Shown one piece after another: positions 6,875-14,206 of a stretch of DNA of 16,732 bases. Origin of the DNA: JBHHZI01 sp046757965 (GTDB taxonomy: Bacteria > Acidobacteriota > Polarisedimenticolia > SMYD01); assembly GCA_046757965.1 (NCBI GenBank), contig JBHHZI010000064.1, forward strand, positions 1 to 16,732, in the 5' to 3' direction. Every line of letters starts with the position of its first letter. Within the stretch, counting starts at the first letter, position 1. The notes below the pieces were generated by a model, which saw nothing but the letters and a program-made list of their open reading frames with translations, was not told where the DNA came from and did not search any database. Both the position numbers and the translations under genes were made by a program.

Positions 6875-8782
6875 GTGAATGCCGCCGCTGCAGTTCTGCT
6901 TCTCGGCCTGCTCGGGCTGCCGGGCCCGGCGTCTCCCGATGCCGCGGTTCCAGTGGAGATCGTCCAACAGGCGGAGGTCGTCCAGCGGGCGACACCCACC
7001 GACGATGGCGGTCTCATCGCCCAGTGGAGAGTCCGCCAGAGATTCAGAAGACAGGGCGATATCGTCCGGGCCGGCGAGGCCGAGAACGGCCTGCGGGAGC
7101 GCCGCCGGCGTGACGCGGTGGATCGCTCCGAGAGCATCGCCGGGGCGCTGGTGCTCGAAGGTCTGGAGGCGCTCGAGCTCGAGCGCTACGCGGAAGCCAT
7201 CGATGCGCTCCGTCTGGCGAGGGAATTCGACCCCCAGATGCCCGCCGCGCACCTGGGTCTGGCACGGGCGCGCTGGGAGACGAACGACTGGCTGTCCGCC
7301 GCCCGGGCGTGGCTGGCGGCCGTCGCGGCCGGCTGGAGGAACTGGAGCATCCGGCACATCGCCATCAACCGGCTGGGCTGGGCGCTGCTCTGGGGCATCC
7401 CGATCGCCGCCACCGCTCTGTTCTGCTTCCTGTTCCTGCGCACCATCCCCCTGATTCATCACGGGTTGAAGGAAGGGCTCGGAGAGCGGCTCCCCCCGAC
7501 CACGGCGGCCACCGTCGCGGCGATCGCCCTGTTCGTGCCGATCGCCATGCCCCGGGCCATCATCTGGCTCCCGCTCTTCTGGCTGGTGCTCGCCGCTCCG
7601 TACCTGACGCGCTGTGAACGGGTCACCGCCATGGTCTTCCTGGCGGCCGCGGCGGTGTGCGGCCTCGCCAGCTTCACCATCATTGACAACATCACCAGAC
7701 AACTCGACCCCCGCATGCTCCAGGTCGCGTCGGCCGCCGAGGGCGGCGTCGGCGCGGAACGAGAACGAGCCATCTCCGATCTGTCGCGGAAGGAGCCGAC
7801 TGACGCCATCCTCCATCTCCTGCATGCCGACCAGCTCCGGGGCCGGGGCGATCACATGGCGGCCATCCAGGAGTATGCCCGCGCCATCCAGCTCGACCCG
7901 TCGCTCCACGCGGCGCACAACAACACGGGTACCCTGTTCTTCAGCCTGGGCGAGTACGGCACCGCCGTTCGGTGGTTTCGTCAGGCCATCGATCTCGATC
8001 CGTCGGCGATGGTCGCCCATTACAACCTCTACCTGACACAGGAACATCTGTTCGATTTCGCCGCCGCGGAGAACACTCTCGCGGATGCCCAGGCCATCGA
8101 TCTCACCGAGATGACCCACCTCCTCTCGGACCGCGAGGGCCGGCAGGCACGCCTCGATGTGCTGCAGGAGCGCGTGCCGGTGGCCCTGGCCCTGGCTCAC
8201 GCGCAGGCGGCGATCTCCACCGAGACGGCCCCCGACGGCCCACGCGCGGCGGCCGGGTGGCCGTTCATCCTCTTCGCCGGGCTGGCCCTGGCGCTGTTCG
8301 TCGGGCGGGGCCGGTCCTCGGCACACCCCGTCCGCTGCCCATCCTGCGGTCGCGTGGCCTGCCGTCGCTGCGCGCTGAACCTCGACCGGGACCGCACCTG
8401 TGCCTCGTGCCTGGCCGTGGCGCACCGCTCGACCGCCCTGCCCCGCCGGGCCCGGGAGGCCAAGCTGAAAGACATCGCGGCGCATCGCCGGGCCGAGCGC
8501 TGGCTCTCCCGCCTGGCCGGGTTTTTCCTCCCCGGTGGGCGACAGATCTGGCACCGCCAGGCCGTCGGCGGTGGACTGCTGCTCCTGGTGGCAGGCGTCG
8601 CCGTGGCGGACCTCCTGTCTCGCCGCTTGCTGCCGGCCCCGATCTACACGCCGACGCCGACGCGGATTCTCGGCAGCGTGCTGCCGGTGGCGATCCCGCT
8701 GGCGTGCGCGTGGATCATCGGCCTGGCCTACCCGGCCGCGACCACTCCATCCCCGGCGTCGGATGCCGGCGGAAAGGCCTGA
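6875..8782 (+). CDS. Polytopic TPR membrane protein with C-terminal zinc ribbon
   Basis: A 635-residue protein of no named family that I recognise. Order of parts: a hydrophobic N-terminus (5-16) likely to be a signal peptide, although without basic residues; a TPR-like helix pair (about 92-126); three to four hydrophobic segments (about 168-190, 210-224, 227-244, 250-270); two clear TPRs (about 310-343 and 346-379, with AIQEYARAIQLDPS and AVRWFRQAIDLDPS); a membrane helix (462-477); a zinc-ribbon-like region with three CxxC pairs (C488/C491, C496/C499, C509/C512); then two further hydrophobic segments (565-582, 600-618). The stretch FFLPGGRQIWHRQAVGG before the penultimate segment resembles a PGxGQ-type membrane motif. 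GTG 6875 is the first codon after an in-frame stop. The stop is three bases from the DUF4388 gene, so the two are probably co-expressed. A scaffold role at the membrane is only inferred. Confidence 0.85.
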   Translation: MNAAAAVLLLGLLGLPGPASPDAAVPVEIVQQAEVVQRATPTDDGGLIAQWRVRQRFRRQGDIVRAGEAENGLRERRRRDAVDRSESIAGALVLEGLEALELERYAEAIDALRLAREFDPQMPAAHLGLARARWETNDWLSAARAWLAAVAAGWRNWSIRHIAINRLGWALLWGIPIAATALFCFLFLRTIPLIHHGLKEGLGERLPPTTAATVAAIALFVPIAMPRAIIWLPLFWLVLAAPYLTRCERVTAMVFLAAAAVCGLASFTIIDNITRQLDPRMLQVASAAEGGVGAERERAISDLSRKEPTDAILHLLHADQLRGRGDHMAAIQEYARAIQLDPSLHAAHNNTGTLFFSLGEYGTAVRWFRQAIDLDPSAMVAHYNLYLTQEHLFDFAAAENTLADAQAIDLTEMTHLLSDREGRQARLDVLQERVPVALALAHAQAAISTETAPDGPRAAAGWPFILFAGLALALFVGRGRSSAHPVRCPSCGRVACRRCALNLDRDRTCASCLAVAHRSTALPRRAREAKLKDIAAHRRAERWLSRLAGFFLPGGRQIWHRQAVGGGLLLLVAGVAVADLLSRRLLPAPIYTPTPTRILGSVLPVAIPLACAWIIGLAYPAATTPSPASDAGGKA

Positions 8783-8785
8783 CCG

Positions 8786-10114
8786 GTGGCTCTTGAGGGA
8801 ACTCTGCAGGATTTCTCGCTGGCCGACATCTTCCAGCTCATCGGGCTGCAGCGCAAGACGGGCACCCTGACGCTCACCGGCACCGAAGACACCGTCAGCG
8901 TGACATTCGACAGTGGCCGCATCGTCGGAGCCGACTCCGAGAACAAGCACATCGAGGACCGGCTGGGTCACGTGCTCCTGAAGACGCGCAAGCTGGAACC
9001 GCGGGAGCTGACCCGGATGCTGCGGATCCAGAAGGAAACCGGTCGACGGCTCGGGTCCATCCTGCTGAAGGAACGGGCCATCACGAGGACCGAACTGATC
9101 CGCGCCCTCCAGATCCAGGTATCGACCATCCTGTTCCGGCTCTTCCGCTGGTCCGACGGCCAGTACCATTTCAGCCAGTCCACGCAGGTCGAGTACGACC
9201 ACCAATGTTTCGAGCCGATCCCGGTGGAAGACATCCTGATGGAAGGCCTGCGTATCCTCGACGAGTGGCCGCTCATCGAGAAGCGCGTGAGATCGTTCAG
9301 CCTGGTCTATGGACCGGCGGACCCGGGACGGCACGTGGAGAGCGAACCCACCGGGGCGCGTGACCTCGATGATGATGAGAGCGAACTCGCCATCGGCTTC
9401 GCTGACGAGGTGCTGGATGCGCCAGGTCCATCCTCCCCGCCGAGCGTCCCTCCGGACGCTGACGGCCACGAGACCGTCACGGTGTCAGCCGAGGAGCTGG
9501 TGGTCTACCGTCTGCTCGACCGCCGCCAGACGGTCCAGGACATCATCGACCGGAGTGACCTGGGAGAGTTCGAGACCTGCAAGGCTCTCTTCCATCTGCT
9601 CGAGAAGGATCTCATCATCGAGGTCGAGTCGACCCGGGACGGCACCGCCGCCCACAACGGCCCGACCGCATCCTTCGACCGGGCCCTCGCCATCGGGCTG
9701 GCGGTCCTGACCGCCGCCATCCTCTCGGGGTCGTTCTGGATGCAGCGAGACAACACGCCGGAGCAGTTCGCGGCTCACGCGCTCTGGCCGGTGAACCTGA
9801 ACGCCGAACTGAGCGCCCAGCGCCTGGCAGCCAGCCGCATCCGTCTGGCTCGCCTCGAGTATGCCGTGCGTCTGTATGCGCTGCACAAGGGCCGCTATCC
9901 CGAGCAGCTCGACGACCTGGTGCGTGTCGGCCTGGCGGACGACGCGGACATCCGTGACCCCTGGGGGACGCCGTACGGGTACGTCCTGAGTCGCCGCAAT
10001 TTCCAGCTCCGGGGAGTGGACGGAAAGGGGGCGGCGCACCCCGATCTGATCCTCACCGGCAGCCTGGGACTCCCCGACGTCCGCGACCGGACCGGGGATC
10101 CTCTGCCCCGCTAG
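8786..10114 (+). CDS. DUF4388 protein with one membrane helix and a GspG-like C-terminal domain
   Basis: A 442-residue protein. Residues 1-~165 form a DUF4388 (PATAN-like) domain: MALEGTLQDFSLADIFQLIG and TGTLTLTG at the start, then FDSGRIVGAD. A helical insert (about 60-112) resembles the N-terminal domain of type II secretion/MshE ATPases (LGHVLLKTRKL...GRRLGSILLKERAIT). After an acidic, proline-rich linker (about 180-230), a winged-helix-like unit follows (235-281), then a membrane helix (299-318). The C-terminal ~100 residues resemble the globular part of major pseudopilin GspG: YALHKGRYPEQLDDLV (364-379), DPWGTPYGY (391-399), LRGVDGKG (408-415). No prepilin-peptidase cleavage motif precedes the helix. 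The expected topology is DUF4388 in the cytoplasm with the GspG-like part outside. The GTG start has GGAAAGG at 8771-8777. DUF4388 proteins are linked to regulation and motility, but the function here is unknown. Confidence 0.88.
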   Translation: MALEGTLQDFSLADIFQLIGLQRKTGTLTLTGTEDTVSVTFDSGRIVGADSENKHIEDRLGHVLLKTRKLEPRELTRMLRIQKETGRRLGSILLKERAITRTELIRALQIQVSTILFRLFRWSDGQYHFSQSTQVEYDHQCFEPIPVEDILMEGLRILDEWPLIEKRVRSFSLVYGPADPGRHVESEPTGARDLDDDESELAIGFADEVLDAPGPSSPPSVPPDADGHETVTVSAEELVVYRLLDRRQTVQDIIDRSDLGEFETCKALFHLLEKDLIIEVESTRDGTAAHNGPTASFDRALAIGLAVLTAAILSGSFWMQRDNTPEQFAAHALWPVNLNAELSAQRLAASRIRLARLEYAVRLYALHKGRYPEQLDDLVRVGLADDADIRDPWGTPYGYVLSRRNFQLRGVDGKGAAHPDLILTGSLGLPDVRDRTGDPLPR

Positions 10115-10191
10115 AGCAGCGATCCCGGGCCAGTTGACGATGGTGCATGCACTGCAATTCCCTCCGTGCGTACCATGTAAGTACAAGGCAT

Positions 10192-10209
10192 ATAACGACA
10201 TGTCATTAT
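10192..10209. promoter_or_regulatory. 18-base near-palindrome upstream of the dnaK -35 box (candidate operator)
   Basis: The half sites ATAACGACA (10192-10200) and TGTCATTAT (10201-10209) match in eight of nine positions. The element ends one base before the -35 hexamer and is AT-rich in a GC-rich region. It is not a CIRCE element and does not match the actinobacterial HAIR consensus. It is a possible binding site for the HspR-like repressor of the same cluster, by position only. Confidence 0.5.
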
Positions 10210-10238
10210 TTGACCCTCCTCCACTCACATCTTATACT
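10210..10238 (+). promoter_or_regulatory. Sigma-70-type promoter for the dnaK cluster
   Basis: The -35 box is TTGACC (10210-10215), followed by a 17-base spacer and the -10 box TATACT (10233-10238), both close to consensus. Transcription would start near 10245, giving a leader of about 48 bases before the dnaK ATG. No sigma-32-type promoter is evident in this gap, so heat control would have to come from a repressor or the leader. Confidence 0.72.
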
Positions 10239-10292
10239 GCCCGCTGAACACGGATTCTGAACGGGGAACAGCCTCGTTCCGGAGGAAAGCGA

Positions 10293-12203
10293 ATGGGCAA
10301 GATCATCGGCATCGACCTGGGCACGACCAACTCGGTCGTCGCGGTCATGGAAGGGGGCACCCCGACTGTCATTCCGAGTCCGGAGGGCGGCCGGACCACA
10401 CCATCGGTGGTGGCGGTGTCCGACAAGGGAGAGCGCCTCATCGGCCAGGTCGCCAAGCGCCAGGCGGTGACCAATCCCGAGCACACCATCTTCTCGATCA
10501 AACGATTCATGGGACAGAAGTACGATGAGCTCGCCGCCGAGAGGAAACGCATGCCGTACGAGGTCGTGCGCGCCGACAACGGTGATGCCTGGGTGACGGT
10601 GCGCGGCAAGCAGATGTCGCCGCCGGAGATCTCCGCGATGATTCTTCAGAAGATGAAGACAGCGGCGGAAGCCCATCTCGGGGAAAACGTGGAGAAGGCC
10701 GTCATCACGGTGCCGGCATACTTCAACGACAGCCAGCGGCAGGCCACCAAGGACGCCGGGAGAATCGCCGGGCTGGAGGTGGAGCGCATCGTCAACGAGC
10801 CGACCGCCGCCGCGCTGGCCTACGGTCTCGACAAGAAATCGGAGGAGACCATCGCTGTCTACGACTTCGGCGGCGGAACCTTCGACATCTCCATCCTCGA
10901 GGTCGGCGAGGGCGTCGTGGAGGTCAAGGCCACCAACGGCGACACGCACCTGGGTGGCGACAATCTCGACCAGCGTGTCATCGACTGGCTCGTGGCCGAG
11001 TTCAAGAAGGACCAGGGAATCGATCTGAGCCAGGACAAGATGGCGCTCCAGCGACTGAAGGAGGCGGCCGAGAAGGCCAAGATGGAACTGTCGTCGACCC
11101 AGGAGACATCCATCAATCTCCCGTTCGTCACGGCCGACGCCTCGGGACCCAAGCATCTCGATCTGAAACTGACTCGCTCCACCTTCGAGCAGCTCGTGGA
11201 GCCGATCCTGCGCCGCACCATCGAGCCGTGCAAACAGGCCCTGGCGGATGCCGGCCTGGATAGCGCCCAGGTGGACGAGGTCGTCCTGGTGGGTGGCTCG
11301 ACACGCATCCCGAAGGTCCAGGCCATCGTCAAGGAGGTCTTCGGCAAGGAGCCGCACAAGGGCGTCAACCCGGATGAGGTCGTCGCCATCGGTGCGGCGA
11401 TCCAGGCGGGAGTGCTGGCCGGCGATGTCAAGGACATGCTGTTGCTCGACGTGACCCCCCTGTCGCTGGGGATCGAGACGCTCGGCGGCGTGACCACCTC
11501 GCTCATCGAGCGCAACACGACCATTCCCACACGCAAGAGCGAGGTCTTCTCCACCGCCGCCGATAATCAGACCTCCGTCGAGGTGCACGTGCTGCAAGGC
11601 GAGCGCGAGATGGCGAAGGACAACCGGACACTGGGCAAGTTTCACCTGGTGGGCATTCCGGCGGCGCCGCGCGGCGTTCCGCAGATCGAGGTCACGTTCG
11701 ACATCGATGCCAACGGCATCGTCAACGTGTCCGCGAAGGACCGGGGAACCGGGAAGGAACAGAAGATCACCATCACGGCCTCGTCCGGTCTGGACCAGAG
11801 CGAGATCGACAGGATGGTGAAGGAGTCCGAGGAACACGCCACCGAGGACAAGAAGCTGCGGGAAGAGGTGGAGAGTCGCAATCAGGCCGACACCCTCGCC
11901 TATCAGGCCGAGAAGATGCTCGACGAGAACAAGGACAAGATCGACGACGAGCAGGCCGCTCCGGTCCGCGATGCCATCGCCGATGTTCGCAAGGCGGTCG
12001 AGGAGGGCGACCCCTCCGCCATACGGTCCGCCAGCGAGAAGCTCACTCACGCTCAGCATGCCGTCGCCCAGATCCTGTACCAATCCCAGCAGACATCGCC
12101 GGGAGCCGGCGATGCTGCCAATGCCTCGCAGGAGCCGCATGCGACGACCGGAGGAACGCCGGAAGGCGAGGTGATCGACGCCGAGTACGAGGACGTCAAC
12201 TGA
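10293..12203 (+). CDS. dnaK: Chaperone DnaK (Hsp70)
   Basis: A full-length 636-residue Hsp70 chaperone, an ATP-driven holdase/foldase working with DnaJ and GrpE in the cytoplasm. The nucleotide-binding domain (about 1-385) shows IGIDLGTTNSVVAVMEG at the N-terminus, VPAYFNDSQRQATKDAG, NEPTAAALAYGLD, VYDFGGGTFDISIL and VLVGGSTRIPKVQ. The linker DMLLLDVTPLSLGIET leads into the substrate-binding domain, with a charged helical lid and an acidic tail ending EVIDAEYEDVN. ATG 10293 has a strong ribosome binding site, GGAGGA at 10281-10286. It is the first gene of a cluster with hsp20, dnaJ and hspR and has its own promoter. grpE is not adjacent. Confidence 0.99.
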   Translation: MGKIIGIDLGTTNSVVAVMEGGTPTVIPSPEGGRTTPSVVAVSDKGERLIGQVAKRQAVTNPEHTIFSIKRFMGQKYDELAAERKRMPYEVVRADNGDAWVTVRGKQMSPPEISAMILQKMKTAAEAHLGENVEKAVITVPAYFNDSQRQATKDAGRIAGLEVERIVNEPTAAALAYGLDKKSEETIAVYDFGGGTFDISILEVGEGVVEVKATNGDTHLGGDNLDQRVIDWLVAEFKKDQGIDLSQDKMALQRLKEAAEKAKMELSSTQETSINLPFVTADASGPKHLDLKLTRSTFEQLVEPILRRTIEPCKQALADAGLDSAQVDEVVLVGGSTRIPKVQAIVKEVFGKEPHKGVNPDEVVAIGAAIQAGVLAGDVKDMLLLDVTPLSLGIETLGGVTTSLIERNTTIPTRKSEVFSTAADNQTSVEVHVLQGEREMAKDNRTLGKFHLVGIPAAPRGVPQIEVTFDIDANGIVNVSAKDRGTGKEQKITITASSGLDQSEIDRMVKESEEHATEDKKLREEVESRNQADTLAYQAEKMLDENKDKIDDEQAAPVRDAIADVRKAVEEGDPSAIRSASEKLTHAQHAVAQILYQSQQTSPGAGDAANASQEPHATTGGTPEGEVIDAEYEDVN

Positions 12204-12216
12204 ACGGAGGGACGCC

Positions 12217-12663
12217 GTGCCCCAGATCCCGAAGAACACAGACCACGACCTGGCGCTGCTGCGCGAGCGCATCGGACGACTGTTCGATTCCACGCTGACC
12301 CGTGCCGGCACACCCGCCTGGGAGGAATCTCCCGAGTGGAGTCCCCTCGTGGACATGTACGAGACCGACACCGAGGTCGTGCTGGTGGCGGAGGTCCCCG
12401 GCCTGACCATGGATGCGCTGGATGTGCAGGTCACCGATGCATCTGTGACGCTCAAGGGGGAGCGGGGCCCGTTGGCCGCGGATACCGAGGTGGTGGCCCA
12501 CCGCCTCGAACGCGCCCACGGCGCGTTCTCGCGGACCTTCCATCTCAACACGAGCATCGACCGTGAGCAGGTCACCGCCGAGTACAAGCTCGGGCTCGTG
12601 AAGGTGGTGCTGCCCAAGCGCGGCCACTCGCGCCCGAAATCCATCCAGGTGAGTACGAGCTGA
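12217..12663 (+). CDS. Small heat shock protein (Hsp20/alpha-crystallin family)
   Basis: A 148-residue ATP-independent holdase that binds unfolding proteins and passes them to DnaK. The alpha-crystallin domain spans about 41-143: SPLVDMYETDTEVVLVAEVPGLTMDAL at its start, a central VTLKGER strand, FSRTFHLNTSID, and the closing GLVKVVLPKR with the conserved GxL-type core. A short N-terminal arm and a tail ending KSIQVSTS flank it. The start is GTG 12217 with GGAGG at 12206-12210. It lies 13 bases after dnaK and one base before dnaJ, so it is co-transcribed with both. An Hsp20 gene between dnaK and dnaJ takes the place often held by grpE in other bacteria. Confidence 0.95.
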   Translation: MPQIPKNTDHDLALLRERIGRLFDSTLTRAGTPAWEESPEWSPLVDMYETDTEVVLVAEVPGLTMDALDVQVTDASVTLKGERGPLAADTEVVAHRLERAHGAFSRTFHLNTSIDREQVTAEYKLGLVKVVLPKRGHSRPKSIQVSTS

Positions 12664-12664
12664 G

Positions 12665-13774
12665 ATGGCAGGCCGGGATCCGTATCAGATTCTCGGGATC
12701 ACGAAGGATGCGACGGATGCGGCGGTCCGGAAGGCGTACAAGAAGCTGGCGCGGCGCTACCACCCGGACGTGAATCCTGGAGACGCCCACGCCGAGGAGC
12801 GGTTCAAGGAGATCTCCGAGGCCTACGCCCTCCTGTCGGACCCCGAGAAACGCCGGGCCTACGATCAGTTCGGGACGGCCGGGAATCCGTTCGCCGGCGG
12901 GGGAGGCGGAGGCGGCGCGTGGACGGATCTGGGGGGCCACCCCTTCGATCCAGGGGGTGGACTGGGTGATCTCTTCGCCCGCATGTTCCGCGGGGGGGCG
13001 CCTCAGGGCACGCGGCGGCGGCGAGCGAGAGGCGCGGATCTCTCGGCCGTCATCCGGATCGGTTTCGTCGACGCTCTCCGTGGCCTGACGATGCCGCTTC
13101 GCATCACCCGCCAGGTGAACTGCACGGCCTGTCGCGGTCGTGGCACCCGTCCAGGCAGCACGCCGACCGTGTGCGGTCGCTGTGGAGGGCGCGGCCAGGT
13201 TGCCACGCGTCATGGTCCGCTCTCCGTGGGATCTCCCTGTCCGGACTGTCGCGGCAGCGGTCGGAGCAACACCGAGGCCTGTCCTTCCTGCCATGGCAGC
13301 GGTCAGGAGACCCGCCAGGAGAACATCCAGGTGAAGATTCCGGCCGGTGTGGCCGATGGAACACGGCTGCGAGTGGCGGGCAAGGGGCATGCAGGAGACG
13401 CGGGAGCCCCGTGCGGGGATCTCCATGTCACCGTGCAGGTGGCTTCCCACCCGGTGTTCTCCCGCCGCGGCAACAATCTCTACTGCACCGTTCCCATCAC
13501 CGTCAGCGAGGCCGTCCTCGGCGCCCGCATCGAGGTCCCGACCGTGGACGGCAGCGCCCGCCTGACCGTTCCGCCTGGCACCCAGCCCGGCCAGCACGTG
13601 CGCCTGAGGGGGAAGGGCGCGCCGGGACGCGGGGGCAAGCGCGGGGATCAGTTCGTCGAGATCGAGGTCGTCATTCCGCGCCACGTCGATGCCACCACCC
13701 GGGACCTCATCGAGCAGCTCGGACGGCACATCCAGCCGGCACCGCGGGACCGGCTCCTGGCGAGGTCCGGATGA
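12665..13774 (+). CDS. dnaJ: Co-chaperone DnaJ (Hsp40, zinc-finger type)
   Basis: A 369-residue type I J-protein that stimulates DnaK ATPase and delivers substrates. The J domain (about 5-70) has the HPD motif at 33-35 (RRYHPDVNPG). A Gly/Phe-rich region follows (72-115, including GGGGGGG), then a basic stretch RRRRARGADL and the cysteine-rich domain with four CxxCxGxG repeats (C153, C170, C192, C206 as first cysteines). The C-terminal beta domains span about 220-345. The order and length fit canonical DnaJ, although it is slightly short. ATG 12665 follows the hsp20 stop by one base, with no strong Shine-Dalgarno, so coupling is likely. Its stop overlaps the hspR start by ATGA. Confidence 0.96.
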   Translation: MAGRDPYQILGITKDATDAAVRKAYKKLARRYHPDVNPGDAHAEERFKEISEAYALLSDPEKRRAYDQFGTAGNPFAGGGGGGGAWTDLGGHPFDPGGGLGDLFARMFRGGAPQGTRRRRARGADLSAVIRIGFVDALRGLTMPLRITRQVNCTACRGRGTRPGSTPTVCGRCGGRGQVATRHGPLSVGSPCPDCRGSGRSNTEACPSCHGSGQETRQENIQVKIPAGVADGTRLRVAGKGHAGDAGAPCGDLHVTVQVASHPVFSRRGNNLYCTVPITVSEAVLGARIEVPTVDGSARLTVPPGTQPGQHVRLRGKGAPGRGGKRGDQFVEIEVVIPRHVDATTRDLIEQLGRHIQPAPRDRLLARSG

Positions 13775-14160
13775 CCCGGCGCCGGGAAGGCGACACCGGA
13801 CGCTACCGGATCAGCGCCGTGGCGGCGCGCTTCGGCGTGCATCCCCAGACCCTCCGCCTCTACGAGCGTGAGGGTCTCCTCTCGCCGTCCCGATCGGCCG
13901 GAAACACACGGTTCTACACCCGCAAGGACCTGGAAACACTCGAGGTCATCCTCCATCTCACGCGCGATCTCGGCGTCAATCTGGCCGGCGTGGACATCGT
14001 GCTGAACATGCGCCGGACCATCCTGGCCCTGCGCGCCGCTCTCGATGCCGCGACACCGACCGCCGGTGATGCGGCGCTCGTTCCGGTGTCATCGCGGCTG
14101 TCGCTCACGCGCATCCGGACCGGGCCGGACTCTTTTCCCATCGACAGCGGGCGTCGCTGA
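13771..14160 (+). CDS. hspR: MerR-family heat shock repressor HspR-like
   Basis: A 129-residue MerR-type DNA-binding protein. The helix-turn-helix and wing are clear: YRISAVAARFGVHPQTLRLYEREGLLSPSRSAGNTRFY (12-49), followed by RKDLETLEVILHLTRDLGVNLAGVDIVL (51-78), a combination characteristic of HspR. In actinobacteria and Helicobacter/Campylobacter, HspR represses dnaK operons and uses DnaK as co-repressor. The start ATG 13771 overlaps the dnaJ stop (ATGA), and translation then runs in this shorter segment of a longer open frame; the upstream part of that frame is a shadow of dnaJ. The C-terminal ~45 residues are not conserved in a way I recognise. The canonical HAIR operator is not seen in the window. 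CbpM-type MerR adaptors are an alternative, but the HPQTLRLYEREGL plus GVNLAG pattern favours HspR. Confidence 0.85.
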   Translation: MTRRREGDTGRYRISAVAARFGVHPQTLRLYEREGLLSPSRSAGNTRFYTRKDLETLEVILHLTRDLGVNLAGVDIVLNMRRTILALRAALDAATPTAGDAALVPVSSRLSLTRIRTGPDSFPIDSGRR

Positions 14161-14168
14161 AGTATACT
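14141..14168 (+). promoter_or_regulatory. Predicted sigma-70 promoter for the downstream sigma factor gene
   Basis: TCGACA (14141-14146, five of six consensus bases), a 16-base spacer and TATACT (14163-14168) lie at the end of hspR. The -10 sits in the perfect palindrome AGTATACT (14161-14168). Transcription would start near 14175, about 32 bases before the sigma gene ATG. This suggests the sigma gene can be expressed apart from the heat-shock genes. Confidence 0.55.
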
Positions 14169-14206
14169 GCGCGTTCCGAGGCGGCCGACACGGCTGCGGG
14201 GGACTC

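Noticed and set aside
6870..6876. CTTGAGT, a half site of the HspR HAIR element
   Set aside because: The second half (ACTCAAG after seven bases) is missing, and the location is not a chaperone promoter.
6815..9469. 884-codon open frame on the - strand opposite the TPR and DUF4388 genes
   Set aside because: No recognisable domains, low-complexity Arg/Gly/Gln-rich composition, and it spans two well-supported + strand genes and their junction. It is a GC-rich shadow frame.
10093..10110. CGGGG/CCCCG hairpin at the end of the DUF4388 gene as a terminator
   Set aside because: A five-base stem inside the coding end with no T run after it.
10206..12644. 812-codon open frame on the - strand opposite dnaK
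   Set aside because: Long antisense frames opposite dnaK are a well-known artefact of its codon use in GC-rich genomes and have led to false 'NAD-specific glutamate dehydrogenase' annotations. DnaK on the + strand is beyond doubt.
14045..14206. Extended N-terminus of the sigma factor starting at 14045
   Set aside because: It would overlap hspR and cross the predicted promoter; family similarity starts only after ATG 14207.
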